A stretch of DNA of 64,000 nucleotides. Origin: Verrucomicrobiales bacterium (GTDB taxonomy: Bacteria > Verrucomicrobiota > Verrucomicrobiia > Verrucomicrobiales > DEV007). Below, in pieces: positions 35,419-44,804 of the stretch (position 1 is its first letter; each line of letters begins with the position of its first letter). The position numbers and the translations under genes are program-made. Under the pieces are notes generated by a model. It did no database searches. It was given only the letters and a program-made list of their open reading frames with translations, and was not told where the DNA came from. Location: the NCBI GenBank assembly GCA_029213065.1, contig JARGPH010000001.1, positions 370,077 to 434,076 of the forward strand. Direction: 5' to 3'.

Positions 35419-36669
35419 TTAAAAATTTCGCACTCCGATGTCGGTGCGGCGCTGCATCCCATCGAACGAGACTTTGGCACTCTCCGCATACACACGCTCC
35501 ACCGCTTCGAGCCGGGTCTCCCCGGTTGCCACGACCACGAGGACACGCCCACCGGCGGTTTCGTAGTCACCAGCCTCGTTCCGGCGGGTTCCGGCATGAA
35601 AGACTCTTGCCCCTTCAACCTCATCGATCCCGGAGATAACATCACCACTCCGGGAAGTTTCGGGATAGCCCGCTGAGGCGGAGACGAGGCAGATGCTCCA
35701 GCCTTTGGAAAAAGCAATCAAACCGGGATTGAGGTGGCCATTCGCGCCTTCGAACACATAGCCGGCGAAATCGCCCGTGATCATTGGTAAAACAGCCTGC
35801 GCCTCAGGATCTCCGAAACGACAGTTGTATTCGAGAATCTTGGGCCCGTCCGGTGTCAGCATGATCCCAAAATAGAGAAAGCCCCGATAAGGAAGCCCAT
35901 CTTTCTGCAAGCCTTCAATCGTCGGACGAATGATCGTTTCATCGATGACTTTACGAAGATCCGCATCAAGCATCTCAAGCGAACTCACGGCGCCCATCCC
36001 TCCGGTGTTGGCACCTTCATCGCCGTCGCCGATGCGCTTGTAATCCCGGGCCGGAGCGAGAATCTGATATTCGTCGTCGACCACTGAAGCGAAAATCGAA
36101 ATCTCAGGTCCCTCGAGAAATTCCTCCACGAGGAGACGCCCCGCCCCGAATTTCCGCTGAACCAGCACCTCGTCCATGAACTCCTCAGCGGAAGCTTCGT
36201 CGAGACAAACGGCAACCCCCTTGCCGGCGGCAAGGCCGTCGAACTTCAGAACCGTCGGGTATTTTCCGCCAATCGCAGCCCGGGCCGCATCGATATCATC
36301 GACCGAGGCATACCCCCCTGTCGGAATCTCGTGACGCACCATGAACTCCTTCGCAAACTCTTTGCTGGCCTCGAGCTGAGCCGCTTCTTTGGGCGGCCCC
36401 CAGCAGGGAATCCCGGCCTCTTTGCAGGCATTGGCGAGACCTTCGTCTTTCACAAGGTAGCTCTCTTCCCCTGCAACACAGAGTTCGATTTCGTTGTCCA
36501 CCATAAAGGCGACGAGAGAAGCCACTCCGTCAGCTTGAACCGGCGTCGCGAGTTCAAAAATCGCGTCCGATCCGGGAAACGAATAAATTTCAGTCTCCGA
36601 AGGTGACTCCTTCAGGGCCGTGATGATCGCGTGCTCCCGGCCGCCTTTTCCAACAACTAATACTTTCAT
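35419..36669 (-). CDS. purD: Phosphoribosylamine-glycine ligase (GAR synthetase)
   Basis: A 416-residue ATP-grasp ligase, second step of purine synthesis. The ATG at 36669 is chosen because MKVLVVGKGGREHAI is the family start and an AAGGA ribosome site sits seven bases before it. ATP-grasp features include KFDGLAAGKGV and VVDDEYQILAPARDYKRIGD, and the GARS signature is LEYNCRFGDPEAQ. It follows purF by 139 bases and precedes pyrR by 48, so it bridges the purine and pyrimidine blocks. Confidence 0.96.
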   Translation of the reverse strand: MKVLVVGKGGREHAIITALKESPSETEIYSFPGSDAIFELATPVQADGVASLVAFMVDNEIELCVAGEESYLVKDEGLANACKEAGIPCWGPPKEAAQLEASKEFAKEFMVRHEIPTGGYASVDDIDAARAAIGGKYPTVLKFDGLAAGKGVAVCLDEASAEEFMDEVLVQRKFGAGRLLVEEFLEGPEISIFASVVDDEYQILAPARDYKRIGDGDEGANTGGMGAVSSLEMLDADLRKVIDETIIRPTIEGLQKDGLPYRGFLYFGIMLTPDGPKILEYNCRFGDPEAQAVLPMITGDFAGYVFEGANGHLNPGLIAFSKGWSICLVSASAGYPETSRSGDVISGIDEVEGARVFHAGTRRNEAGDYETAGGRVLVVVATGETRLEAVERVYAESAKVSFDGMQRRTDIGVRNF

Positions 36670-36808
36670 AGAAAAATCCTTCAATCAGTGGCCTTCCGCC
36701 ACCCCGTTTCCATAGCACAACCCGACGAAATTCAAAAGCGCCCCTTTCCCAAAAAAGACGATCCCCGTTTAAGAGAACCGCCTCCTCAAAACCCGATCGC
36801 ACTCCGAT

Positions 36809-38737
36809 TTAAAGCAAGACGTCGTAGGGTCGCTCGCCGGTTTTGTCCATAAAACCAACGAAGGCCTGGTTCACTACTTTGTAGCCACCCGGAGTCGGAT
36901 AATTACCCGTAAAATACCAGTCACCCTGATGATGTGGAATCGCTGAGTGAAGCGCTTCGACGGTTTGGAAAACCACCTCAACCTCACCATGCCACGGAAT
37001 GTCATCCGGGGTCACCAGTTTACTGACCTCAGCGGAAAGCTCCTCTTCCGTGAACGGCTCGTAGATCGCCTTAACCGGATTCTGCATCTCCTCGACGGGC
37101 TTCTTGAGCTCCTCAAGACAGGCGTAATAAACGTCGGTGAGTCGATTCTTCATTCCACGCTGCTCGATGAGATTCACCGCCGCTTTGAAAACGATGAACT
37201 TACCCATCTCGGACATGTCGATGCCGTAGCAATCGGGATATCGAATCTGAGGCGCTGTCGAAACCACAATGATCTTCTTCGGATCGAGCCGGGAAAGAAT
37301 CTTGATGATGGAGGATTTCAGTGTCGTTCCCCGAACGATGGAGTCATCGAGGACCACGAGGTTTTCACCGGGCTGGACCTGTCCGTAGGTTACATCGTAG
37401 ACGTGAGAAACCATCTGGTTACGTCCTTTCTCCTGAGCAATAAACGTCCGGAGCTTGATATCCTTGTGGGCGATTTTCTCACCGCGGGGCCAGCTCTTCA
37501 GAATAAGGCTGTCGATCGTCTCCTCATTGAGTTCGCCTGACTGAGCAGCTTCAAGGATTTCCTTTTTCACCTCATCACGACGCCACTTGCGAAGCCCGTG
37601 CATGAGCCCGTAATAGGCGATTTCAGCGGTATTGGGAACAAAACTGAAAACAGTCTTATCAAAATCCTTTTCAATCCGCGGGATGATCTGGGGAACCAGG
37701 TTGGCCCCCAACTGCATCCGCTCGCGGTAGATATCAGGGTCGTTTCCGCGGGAAAAATAAATTCGCTCAAACGAGCACGGAGTGATTTTCGCAGGGGCTG
37801 CGAACGGCTTCACCTGTAAATCGCCACCGGAGTGCCTCATGTATCCCACATGACCGGGAGCCAGTTCCTGAACTTTTTCCTGAGGCGCATTGAACACCGT
37901 CATGAGAGGAACGCGCTCGCTCGCAAAAGCAATCACCTCGTCATCTTCGTAGAAAAAGCAGGGGCGAATCCCGTGAGGATCGCGGAAAACGAATCCGTCA
38001 CCGTTTCCGATCACACCGGCGATTGAATAACCGCCGTCCCAGTTTTCCTCACACTTGCTGAGAATACGAACGAGATCAATTTCCTCTGAAATAATAGGAG
38101 GGATATCCCGCCCTTCGGTTCCGGCGTCACGCTCACGGCGATAAATCGCATCGTGTGCTTCGTCGAGATGGTATCCAATCTCCTCGAGCACCGTTTGAGT
38201 GTCGGTATCGAAAACCGGGTGCTGACCGCGATCAATCAAATGGTGATTGAGGTCACGGGCATTCGTCATGTTGAAATTCCCCAAAACCATCATCGATTTC
38301 GTGGGGTAATTCGTGCGACGCACATAGGGGTGGCAACCACCGCTCCCGAAGGAACCCGAAGTTCCATATCTCAAGTGACCGAGAAGAACTTCACCACCGA
38401 AATCAAAGTGACGTTTGCATGATGCCGGATCATCCGGATCGAGAATCCCTTTGCGCTCGAGCTTGGCAAATTTCCGCAACCTGCCCTCCATCACCCGAAT
38501 CAGGGAATCCCGCTCAGCGTTGCGCTGGCGGAAAAGGTAGGGCTCTCCGAGAGGCATGTTCAGCTTACAACAACCAATCCCGACGCCATCCTGGCCCCGG
38601 TTGTGCTGTTTCTCCATGAGGAGATAAAGCCGTTGAAACCCCCAGAGGCTCGTGCCGTAACGATCGTGATAGTAGGCCAGATCTTTCTTAAGCCTCACGA
38701 ACGCCAGTCCGCACTCGTGATGGATAGGATCGCTCAT
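36809..38737 (-). CDS. purF: Amidophosphoribosyltransferase, long PurF form
   Basis: A 642-residue protein, longer than the usual 470-510. The glutaminase nucleophile is Cys9 (HHECGLAF) after a nine-residue prefix. EKQHNRGQDGVGIG is the class II glutamine amidotransferase core, and the PRPP loop reads VVLDDSIVRGTTLKSS. The early sequence (YYHDRYGTSLWGFQRLYLL) closely follows the large PurF seen in Bacteroidota. It makes phosphoribosylamine, the committed purine step. It begins four bases after purM, indicating translational coupling. Confidence 0.95.
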   Translation of the reverse strand: MSDPIHHECGLAFVRLKKDLAYYHDRYGTSLWGFQRLYLLMEKQHNRGQDGVGIGCCKLNMPLGEPYLFRQRNAERDSLIRVMEGRLRKFAKLERKGILDPDDPASCKRHFDFGGEVLLGHLRYGTSGSFGSGGCHPYVRRTNYPTKSMMVLGNFNMTNARDLNHHLIDRGQHPVFDTDTQTVLEEIGYHLDEAHDAIYRRERDAGTEGRDIPPIISEEIDLVRILSKCEENWDGGYSIAGVIGNGDGFVFRDPHGIRPCFFYEDDEVIAFASERVPLMTVFNAPQEKVQELAPGHVGYMRHSGGDLQVKPFAAPAKITPCSFERIYFSRGNDPDIYRERMQLGANLVPQIIPRIEKDFDKTVFSFVPNTAEIAYYGLMHGLRKWRRDEVKKEILEAAQSGELNEETIDSLILKSWPRGEKIAHKDIKLRTFIAQEKGRNQMVSHVYDVTYGQVQPGENLVVLDDSIVRGTTLKSSIIKILSRLDPKKIIVVSTAPQIRYPDCYGIDMSEMGKFIVFKAAVNLIEQRGMKNRLTDVYYACLEELKKPVEEMQNPVKAIYEPFTEEELSAEVSKLVTPDDIPWHGEVEVVFQTVEALHSAIPHHQGDWYFTGNYPTPGGYKVVNQAFVGFMDKTGERPYDVLL

Positions 38738-38741
38738 GTTG

Positions 38742-39734
38742 TTAGGACGAAACCTTTACCTGAACTTTACCGGAATCATCAACTGTTCCGATCACCATTG
38801 CCCCTTCGTGGAAGGAAATGGCCTCTTCAGCCCGATCGGCAGGAACAACAGCCACCCAGCCCCAGCCCATATTAAATGTCTTCACGGCTTCGGCGTCTTC
38901 GACAAACGAAAGCACTTTGCCTACCGCTCCGAGATCCCACCGGGGAATCGTGATATCAGCCCCCTTCTCATTGAGAAGGCGCTCAAGGTTTTCAGGAAGT
39001 CCACCACCGGTGATGTGAGCAAATGCCTTCACGTTAACAGAACGCTTACGGAGACCGTCGACGACATCGTGATAAAGTCGTGTCGGAGCAAGAAACTCAA
39101 CCCACTCGTCGTCATCGATGAGACCGGGGTTGGCTTCGAGAACTTTACGAATAAGACTCCAACCGTTTGCATGAAATCCATCGGAAGGATAACCGATCAA
39201 CTTGTCACCCACTTCAATGGAGGATGGATCGATCAGATTGGGCTTCTCTGCAGCGCCAACGCAAAATCCACTCAGCTCGATGACACCGTCAGGAACGATG
39301 CCCGGCATTTCAGCCGTTTCGCCACCGGCAAGAATGCAGTCGCAGCTCGCAAGGTGCTCCGCCATTCCGGCGATGAGTCGTTTGATCTTCGTCTTGTCGA
39401 TTGCCCCCACCCCGATGTAATCGAGAAAGAGGAGCGGATCGCCGCCGGTTGTGAGAATGTCGTTCACATTCATCGCAACAAGGTCTTTCCCTGCAATCTC
39501 CAATTGATCGTGCTCGAGAAGCAATTCGATCTTGGTGCCGACTCCATCACAGCCGGTCACGATGACAGGCTCCTTGTAATCGCTGAGATCATAACTCGCT
39601 GCAAACAATCCGAAGGACTGCATCAGAGAGCGGTTCGCTTCAGTTCGACGACGGAGTTCGCCGATGTCTCCGACCAGCGCTGCCGCTTCGTCAATATCGA
39701 CACCAGCCGCTTTATAGGTGAATTCGTTGCTCAT
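38742..39734 (-). CDS. purM: Phosphoribosylformylglycinamidine cyclo-ligase (AIR synthetase)
   Basis: A 330-residue protein of the PurM/HypE/SelD fold. The family motif is GCDGVGTKIELLLEH (about 60-74). Later motifs are GKDLVAMNVNDILTTG, LAGGETAEMPGIVPDG and FAHITGGGLPENLERLL. It makes aminoimidazole ribotide from FGAM. It starts directly after the purQ stop with no gap and precedes purF by four bases. Confidence 0.97.
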   Translation of the reverse strand: MSNEFTYKAAGVDIDEAAALVGDIGELRRRTEANRSLMQSFGLFAASYDLSDYKEPVIVTGCDGVGTKIELLLEHDQLEIAGKDLVAMNVNDILTTGGDPLLFLDYIGVGAIDKTKIKRLIAGMAEHLASCDCILAGGETAEMPGIVPDGVIELSGFCVGAAEKPNLIDPSSIEVGDKLIGYPSDGFHANGWSLIRKVLEANPGLIDDDEWVEFLAPTRLYHDVVDGLRKRSVNVKAFAHITGGGLPENLERLLNEKGADITIPRWDLGAVGKVLSFVEDAEAVKTFNMGWGWVAVVPADRAEEAISFHEGAMVIGTVDDSGKVQVKVSS

Positions 39735-40475
39735 TCAGTTGGAGGATGTAACAGATTCGAAAAGAGATCGAAAGAGATAGTAACCGCTACCACGGGAAGT
39801 TTCACCATCCACACCGGATTGCCAGTCTGGATCGTAATGATCGGCAGCATTCATAAAACGTTCAGGATGGGGCATGAGACCGAAAACTCGGCCACTCTCA
39901 TCCTGCAACCCTGCGATCTGCTCAAAGCTGCCGTTCACCTCATCCGTGTAGGTAAGCGCGGCAGCTCCACTTTCGCGATAAGCCTTTGCTTCTTCAGGAG
40001 TTGCCGTGACAAGGCGTCCTTCGGCATGGGCGATCGGAAATTCAAACTGATCGGGAAGATGCGTGAGAAACGGACTCGTAGCACACTGCTTGTCCAGCTT
40101 GACCCAGTGACACTGGTAACGACCGCTCGCATTTTCAACGAGGCTGCCTTCCGGCAAAAGCCCGAGCTGCGTGAGAATCTGGAATCCGTTACAGATTCCG
40201 AGAAGGTATCCGCCATTATCACGAAATTCTTTGAGCGTATCACCGATCTTCTGCTCGGTGACGAGCTTGGCGAGACGGCCCGACTGGACATAGTCACCGT
40301 AGCTGAATCCACCCGGCAGGACAACGAGGCTTACCCCGACAAGGCTGGTCGCCTTAAGTGCCGAAATTGGAATCACTTCCGTGACAAAGCCGACCTCTTC
40401 AAGAGCCCGGGCGGTTTCCTCGTCACAGTTCGTGCCGGGAAATTTTAGTAGTACTGCGCAAGGCCGTTCTTCCAT
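39735..40475 (-). CDS. purQ: FGAM synthase glutaminase subunit
   Basis: A 246-residue class I glutamine amidotransferase. The nucleophile motif is LLGICNGFQILTQLGL (Cys about 95). The N-terminus is KFPGTNCDEETARAL, and the C-terminal GLMPHPERFM carries the triad His and Glu. It supplies ammonia to PurL in the PurS/Q/L complex. Its start overlaps the end of purL by 31 bases, unusually long, and its stop abuts purM. The ATG at 40475 is the only start that keeps the family N-terminus. Confidence 0.96.
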   Translation of the reverse strand: MEERPCAVLLKFPGTNCDEETARALEEVGFVTEVIPISALKATSLVGVSLVVLPGGFSYGDYVQSGRLAKLVTEQKIGDTLKEFRDNGGYLLGICNGFQILTQLGLLPEGSLVENASGRYQCHWVKLDKQCATSPFLTHLPDQFEFPIAHAEGRLVTATPEEAKAYRESGAAALTYTDEVNGSFEQIAGLQDESGRVFGLMPHPERFMNAADHYDPDWQSGVDGETSRGSGYYLFRSLFESVTSSN

Positions 40476-42883
40476 AGCGATTTAAGCTGGTCAACAGGTT
40501 CGTTGATAAGAGTTTCTTTACCCCAGACAATGTTCAAATTTGAATGTTCCGAAGTGGTGCGGCCGAGGGCGGCAAACGGGAGACCTTCGAAAAGATCCGC
40601 AAGTTTTTCCAGATTCTCAGGAGCGACTTCGACGACCAGTCGCGAAGGCGACTCACCGAAGAGCATCGCCGCTTTTCCGGCGTCGTCATCCATCGGAATG
40701 CCCGAAAGATCCACTTCGAGCCCGGCTTTGCCGGAGAACGCCCCTTCAGCGAGCGTCACGGCAAGTCCTCCTTCACTGACATCGTGAGCTGAAAGAATCA
40801 ACCCTGCTTTGTTCGCCTCGTAGTACTTGCGATAGCAGGCAAAGGCCTCTTCAAAATTCGTCTGAGGCACCTCAGCATTTGTGAAGCCTTTCTGGCGGGC
40901 GAAAACCGAGCCACCGAGTTCAGCGCCGGTGTTACCGATGATAGCAAGGACACTGTCATCACGGCGGATCGAAGCACCGGTGACATGCGCCTCATCATCG
41001 ATGATACCCATTCCACTGATCAAAATCGTGACCGGAATCGAGACAGGACCGTCTTCAGTTTCGAAATAATTGTAGAACGAATCCTTTCCGGAAACGAAAG
41101 GCGCACCGTAAGCCTCCGCTGCGGCAGCGATGGCCTTCACCGTCTCAACAAGAGCGCCGAGCTCATCTTCATTCTCTGGATTTCCGACGCAAAAGTTATC
41201 GAGAATCGCGATACGATCCGGATCCGAACCGGAAGCCACGAGCTGGCGGATACACTCGTCGACACAGGCGGCACCCATCGCATAAGGATCGGTTTTGCCC
41301 CACTCGGGAAGCACCGCCACACTCATCGACATGAGCTTTTCACTGCCGCTGATGCGAACCACTGAAGCATCCTGAGGCGCGTCGCCACTCGCACCGGCAA
41401 GCGGCTTGAGAACCGTATTCCCCTGCACCTCGTGATCGTATTCACGAATGATCGGCTCACGCGAGACAATCGCGAAATCAGACAGGAGCGACTTGAGATC
41501 TTCAAGAGGGTTCTCCAAAACCGGAGCTTCGATCGCCTCGGTTTTCTTTTCCCACTTCGCTTTCAACTCACGAATCGGAGCGTCGTGCAGGTTGCTGCAA
41601 TCAAGTTCGCAAACCGTTTTACCGTGGTGAGTCACCTTGAGAATCCCCGAACCGTCAGACGAGCCGAGCTCTGTCATTTCCGTCTCGTAAAGGTCAGCGA
41701 GCTCCTGCAGCTCAGGAAGAGATTCCTTCTTCACTGCCAGAACCATACGCTCCTGACTCTCACTGATAAAAATTTCCCAACTGACGAGCCCTTCGGCTTT
41801 CAGCTTAACGTTGTCGAGATTGATCGTTCCTCCACAGGTCTCGAGCATCTCGCCACAGGCACTGGAATAACCACCGGCACCGCAATCGGTCACAAATTCG
41901 ATGAGTCCTTTGTCGCGAGCCGCGAGAACGAAATCAGCGGCCTTTTTCTCCTCGATCGGGTTTCCGATCTGAACCGCCTGCTGATCTTCCTCGTGACTGG
42001 TGGAATCGAGTGCCGCAGAGGAAAAGGTCGCCCCTTTGAGACCATCCCGACCGGTTCTACCACCGACCGAAATGATGACCTGATCCGGCTTAACCTCTTT
42101 CTCGATATCCTTGATCGGAATCACTCCGGCCGTTCCGCAGAACACGAGCGGATTATAAATGTAGGAATCGTCGAACTGAAGCGCTCCGCTGATCGTGGGA
42201 ATTCCCATGCGGTTGCCGTAGTCACGAACCCCGCGAACGACACCGCGCATCATTCCGAGCGGATGAATCACGTCGGTTGCCTTCATTTCCTCAAGCGAGG
42301 TATCCGGCGCACCGAAACAAAAAACATCGAGCGAACCAATCGGTTTGGCGCCCTTACCCGCTCCCAGAATATCACGAATAACACCACCGAGACCGGTATT
42401 CGCACCGGCATAGGGCTCGATCGCACTCGGGTGGTTGTGAGTCTCCGCCTTCAGGCAGATCGCCTGCTCATCGTCGAGCTTGATAAATCCGGCGTTGTCG
42501 TGAAACGCCGAAAGAACAAAGCCCGGCTTGCTGTCGAAAATCCGATTCGAGACGTCGTAGATGTAGGTCTTGAAAAGTGACTTCACCGTCTCTGACTCAC
42601 CATCAACGCTGTGTTCGATCGTTGCCCCGAAAATCCGGTGCTTGCAGTGCTCGCTCCAGGTTTGCGCAATCACCTCCAGCTCCACATCGGTCGGCTCGCG
42701 ATCCCACTTCTTGTAGATCTCCTGAACCGCAAGCATGTCTTCTTTCGAAAGAGACAGCTTCATGAACTTGCTCAGTTCCAGCAACTCATCGCCACCGAGA
42801 TCGGAGATTTTGAGGATGCGAAAATGATCAGCAGGCACTTCGGCAATGCGATCTAAAATGCTTTCTGTTTTGGTCTCAGACAT
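40445..42883 (-). CDS. purL: FGAM synthase synthetase subunit
   Basis: An 812-residue protein from the ATG at 42883 (MSETKTESIL...). It belongs to the small PurL class, though slightly longer than the usual 720-760. The linker domain is REPTDVELEVIAQTWSEHCK. Catalytic region motifs are LKAETHNHPSAIEPYAGANT and, in the second half, SAHDVSEGGLAVTLAEG. It forms FGAM with PurS and PurQ. It overlaps the PurS-like gene by eight bases at its start and purQ by 31 bases at its end. Confidence 0.96.
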   Translation of the reverse strand: MSETKTESILDRIAEVPADHFRILKISDLGGDELLELSKFMKLSLSKEDMLAVQEIYKKWDREPTDVELEVIAQTWSEHCKHRIFGATIEHSVDGESETVKSLFKTYIYDVSNRIFDSKPGFVLSAFHDNAGFIKLDDEQAICLKAETHNHPSAIEPYAGANTGLGGVIRDILGAGKGAKPIGSLDVFCFGAPDTSLEEMKATDVIHPLGMMRGVVRGVRDYGNRMGIPTISGALQFDDSYIYNPLVFCGTAGVIPIKDIEKEVKPDQVIISVGGRTGRDGLKGATFSSAALDSTSHEEDQQAVQIGNPIEEKKAADFVLAARDKGLIEFVTDCGAGGYSSACGEMLETCGGTINLDNVKLKAEGLVSWEIFISESQERMVLAVKKESLPELQELADLYETEMTELGSSDGSGILKVTHHGKTVCELDCSNLHDAPIRELKAKWEKKTEAIEAPVLENPLEDLKSLLSDFAIVSREPIIREYDHEVQGNTVLKPLAGASGDAPQDASVVRISGSEKLMSMSVAVLPEWGKTDPYAMGAACVDECIRQLVASGSDPDRIAILDNFCVGNPENEDELGALVETVKAIAAAAEAYGAPFVSGKDSFYNYFETEDGPVSIPVTILISGMGIIDDEAHVTGASIRRDDSVLAIIGNTGAELGGSVFARQKGFTNAEVPQTNFEEAFACYRKYYEANKAGLILSAHDVSEGGLAVTLAEGAFSGKAGLEVDLSGIPMDDDAGKAAMLFGESPSRLVVEVAPENLEKLADLFEGLPFAALGRTTSEHSNLNIVWGKETLINEPVDQLKSLWKNGLAQYY

Positions 42884-43334
42884 TTCCTTGAATGACGCTC
42901 CAGTTGTGAATCGCTCGGTTGCAGATATCGCGAACAAACTTGTCGGATACCTTTTCGTCCGCGGCTTTGCCGAAAACATAAATACGCTGACGGATCTTGA
43001 GATCGTTGATCGTGAACCCGGGCTCCTCAATGCCGCGATAGTAGGTCAAAATCGCCTCTTTCTCGAGATCGAGAGCACCGGGCTTCATCCCGTATTCGAC
43101 GAAAAACGCCGAATCGCTCAAAGCCGGCTTCTCGCCCTTGTGAAACTCCTGACTGATCTTGTCGAGAAGCGTTTCCTTAACGAATTTCTTCACAGCCTTC
43201 TTGTCGCCATCGAAATCGATTTCGTAGCGCCTTGTCCGGCGGAAAGTAAGCCCCTCTTTGAGTGGCTCATAGAGAAGTTCGTTGGCATCGCCGGCTTCAA
43301 TAAACCGGTCGCTGATTTCGTAAATTTCCTGCAT
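42876..43334 (-). CDS. purS: PurS-like protein, apparently a tandem-domain form
   Basis: A 152-residue protein, twice the usual 80-85. The C-terminal half (about 77-152) has the PurS pattern: MKPGALDLEKEAILTYYR, then GFTINDLKIRQRIYVFG and ending FVRDICNRAIHNWSVIQ. The N-terminal half (about 5-70, with LKEGLTFRRTRRYEIDFDGD then a helix) looks like a degenerate second copy. Large single-chain PurL carries two such units at its N-terminus, so this may be that pseudo-dimer as a separate protein. It overlaps purL by eight bases. Assignment rests on pattern and location. Confidence 0.7.
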   Translation of the reverse strand: MQEIYEISDRFIEAGDANELLYEPLKEGLTFRRTRRYEIDFDGDKKAVKKFVKETLLDKISQEFHKGEKPALSDSAFFVEYGMKPGALDLEKEAILTYYRGIEEPGFTINDLKIRQRIYVFGKAADEKVSDKFVRDICNRAIHNWSVIQGNV

Positions 43335-43454
43335 CGCGGTGATCAGGGGGTGTTCGTGTAAACGGGGTGCCTAAGTGGCGGGGATTGTGTTTGTGTGTCT
43401 GTCTTTCGTATGGCCGTATATTCTGCGAGTCAACCACCTGTCGAAAAGTTTTTA

Positions 43455-44741
43455 TCAAACACCGTTAATTTTTTTGAGTCCTTCGAGAACGCCGCGATCA
43501 CGATAAAAAGTGATCTCTCTCATTCCGGCGGATTCCAATTCAGCCTTCACCTTCGCCGCTTCCGCCCTTCCGAGCATGTATTCGCGAATCGAAGACATTT
43601 TTTCCTGCTGAATCTCCAGAAAAACCGGATCAACCACAGGCGTTGCGGCATAACTTCCATCCGCCTGGCCGGCCTGCAGCAGCTCGGTGAAGGCAACGCC
43701 CTGTGCCTGACCGCGCCCTTTCGCGACCTTCACATCTTCGATCCAGTCGCCGTGCAAGAGCGTGAAATAATCGCGCATCGCCTGCTTGTTGTAGTGATTC
43801 ACAATGCGATCGCCCTCGAAATCGAGGAACATCGTGCCGCGGAATGAGTCTGTGTCGATCGTATCGACGAAAACGAGGTCGTCACCGTCTTTCGCGAACT
43901 CCCATTTGATGTCCCACATCAGGAGCCCGATCTCCTCGACGAGCTGGCGCACCGCCCAGGCCCCGAGAATCGCCATTTTGCCGCTGTCGATAAACTGCTC
44001 CCCGGTGAGACCGCTCATGACGAGTGCCTCCTGCTTGCTGACCATGCGGTCTTCGGGTTCAAACTTACTCGTGAAATCGCCGACGGGCTTTTCGAGATAT
44101 TGCCACGCTTCGAGCGGCTTACTCACCCCGAGCTCACGCTCAAAGGCCTCACGGGATTTTTCGTCCATCCCCACGTATTTCTTATAAACCGAACTCGCAC
44201 TCGTAATCCCGAAACGAACGATGTATTCGAGAGGAACGACGAAACCATCTTCGTGGGCGAACTGAGAGTAGTCAAAGAGGTGCGCCCCGAGGAACTCCGC
44301 GCGGGTCGGTTTCAAAATCTGGTATTTCCGAACCACGTTATAAGCGCTCGGATTCTCAGGGACGCCACCGCGCACGACCTCACCGGTGACAGCGTCGAGC
44401 ATTCCCTCGTGGTGGGTGCGGGCCCCGCGCTCGCAGCAGGACTCCAACGCACCGGTCAGCAATTCACGACGGTAGGATTCCTCCAGCTCAGGTGCTGCCT
44501 CGATTGCCGAACGAACCCGCTTCCACATTTCGGGATCATCCATCCCCGAATAGAGCGCATGACGAAAAAGCGCCCGGTTCACATCGTGCCCTTCGATTTC
44601 AAAAAACGCCCCGACGTCGAAAACAGAACCTTTCGCCGTGGTCTGCGTGACCATGACAGAGTCATCCCCCGGCACGGCGAAAAGCCGTTGCACAGAGCCT
44701 ACGTAAAACGGGTCGGACAAAGCCGAAGAGGGAATCTTCAT
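43455..44741 (-). CDS. purC: Divergent long SAICAR synthetase
   Basis: About 428 residues, much longer than typical PurC (235-300). Family-like features are YVGSVQRLFAVPGDDSVMV (ATP-binding hairpin), FVVPLEYIVRFGITSASSVY and LLMWDIKWEFAKDGDDLVF followed by VDTIDTDSFR, matching PurC's EVLTPDSSR region. It would ligate aspartate to CAIR. The ATG at 44741 is used; a TTG at 44756 is an alternative because the purine-rich AAGGAG lies only two bases before the ATG. It is 120 bases upstream of the PurS-like gene on the same strand. Confidence 0.7.
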   Translation of the reverse strand: MKIPSSALSDPFYVGSVQRLFAVPGDDSVMVTQTTAKGSVFDVGAFFEIEGHDVNRALFRHALYSGMDDPEMWKRVRSAIEAAPELEESYRRELLTGALESCCERGARTHHEGMLDAVTGEVVRGGVPENPSAYNVVRKYQILKPTRAEFLGAHLFDYSQFAHEDGFVVPLEYIVRFGITSASSVYKKYVGMDEKSREAFERELGVSKPLEAWQYLEKPVGDFTSKFEPEDRMVSKQEALVMSGLTGEQFIDSGKMAILGAWAVRQLVEEIGLLMWDIKWEFAKDGDDLVFVDTIDTDSFRGTMFLDFEGDRIVNHYNKQAMRDYFTLLHGDWIEDVKVAKGRGQAQGVAFTELLQAGQADGSYAATPVVDPVFLEIQQEKMSSIREYMLGRAEAAKVKAELESAGMREITFYRDRGVLEGLKKINGV

Positions 44742-44804
44742 GACTCCTTCGACCAAAGCGTTCCAGAACGGAAAGTCACGCGGAAAAGTTCCCGTTTTGG
44801 AAAT

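Noticed and set aside
38736..40448. A 570-codon open frame on the plus strand opposite purM and purQ
   Set aside because: It runs antisense through two clearly identified genes, its translation has no recognisable motif, and such frames arise easily opposite codon-biased genes.
41432..42580. A 382-codon plus-strand frame opposite purL
   Set aside because: Complement of a conserved gene with an Arg/Asn/Thr-rich composition unlike the neighbours; no motif, no ribosome site of note.
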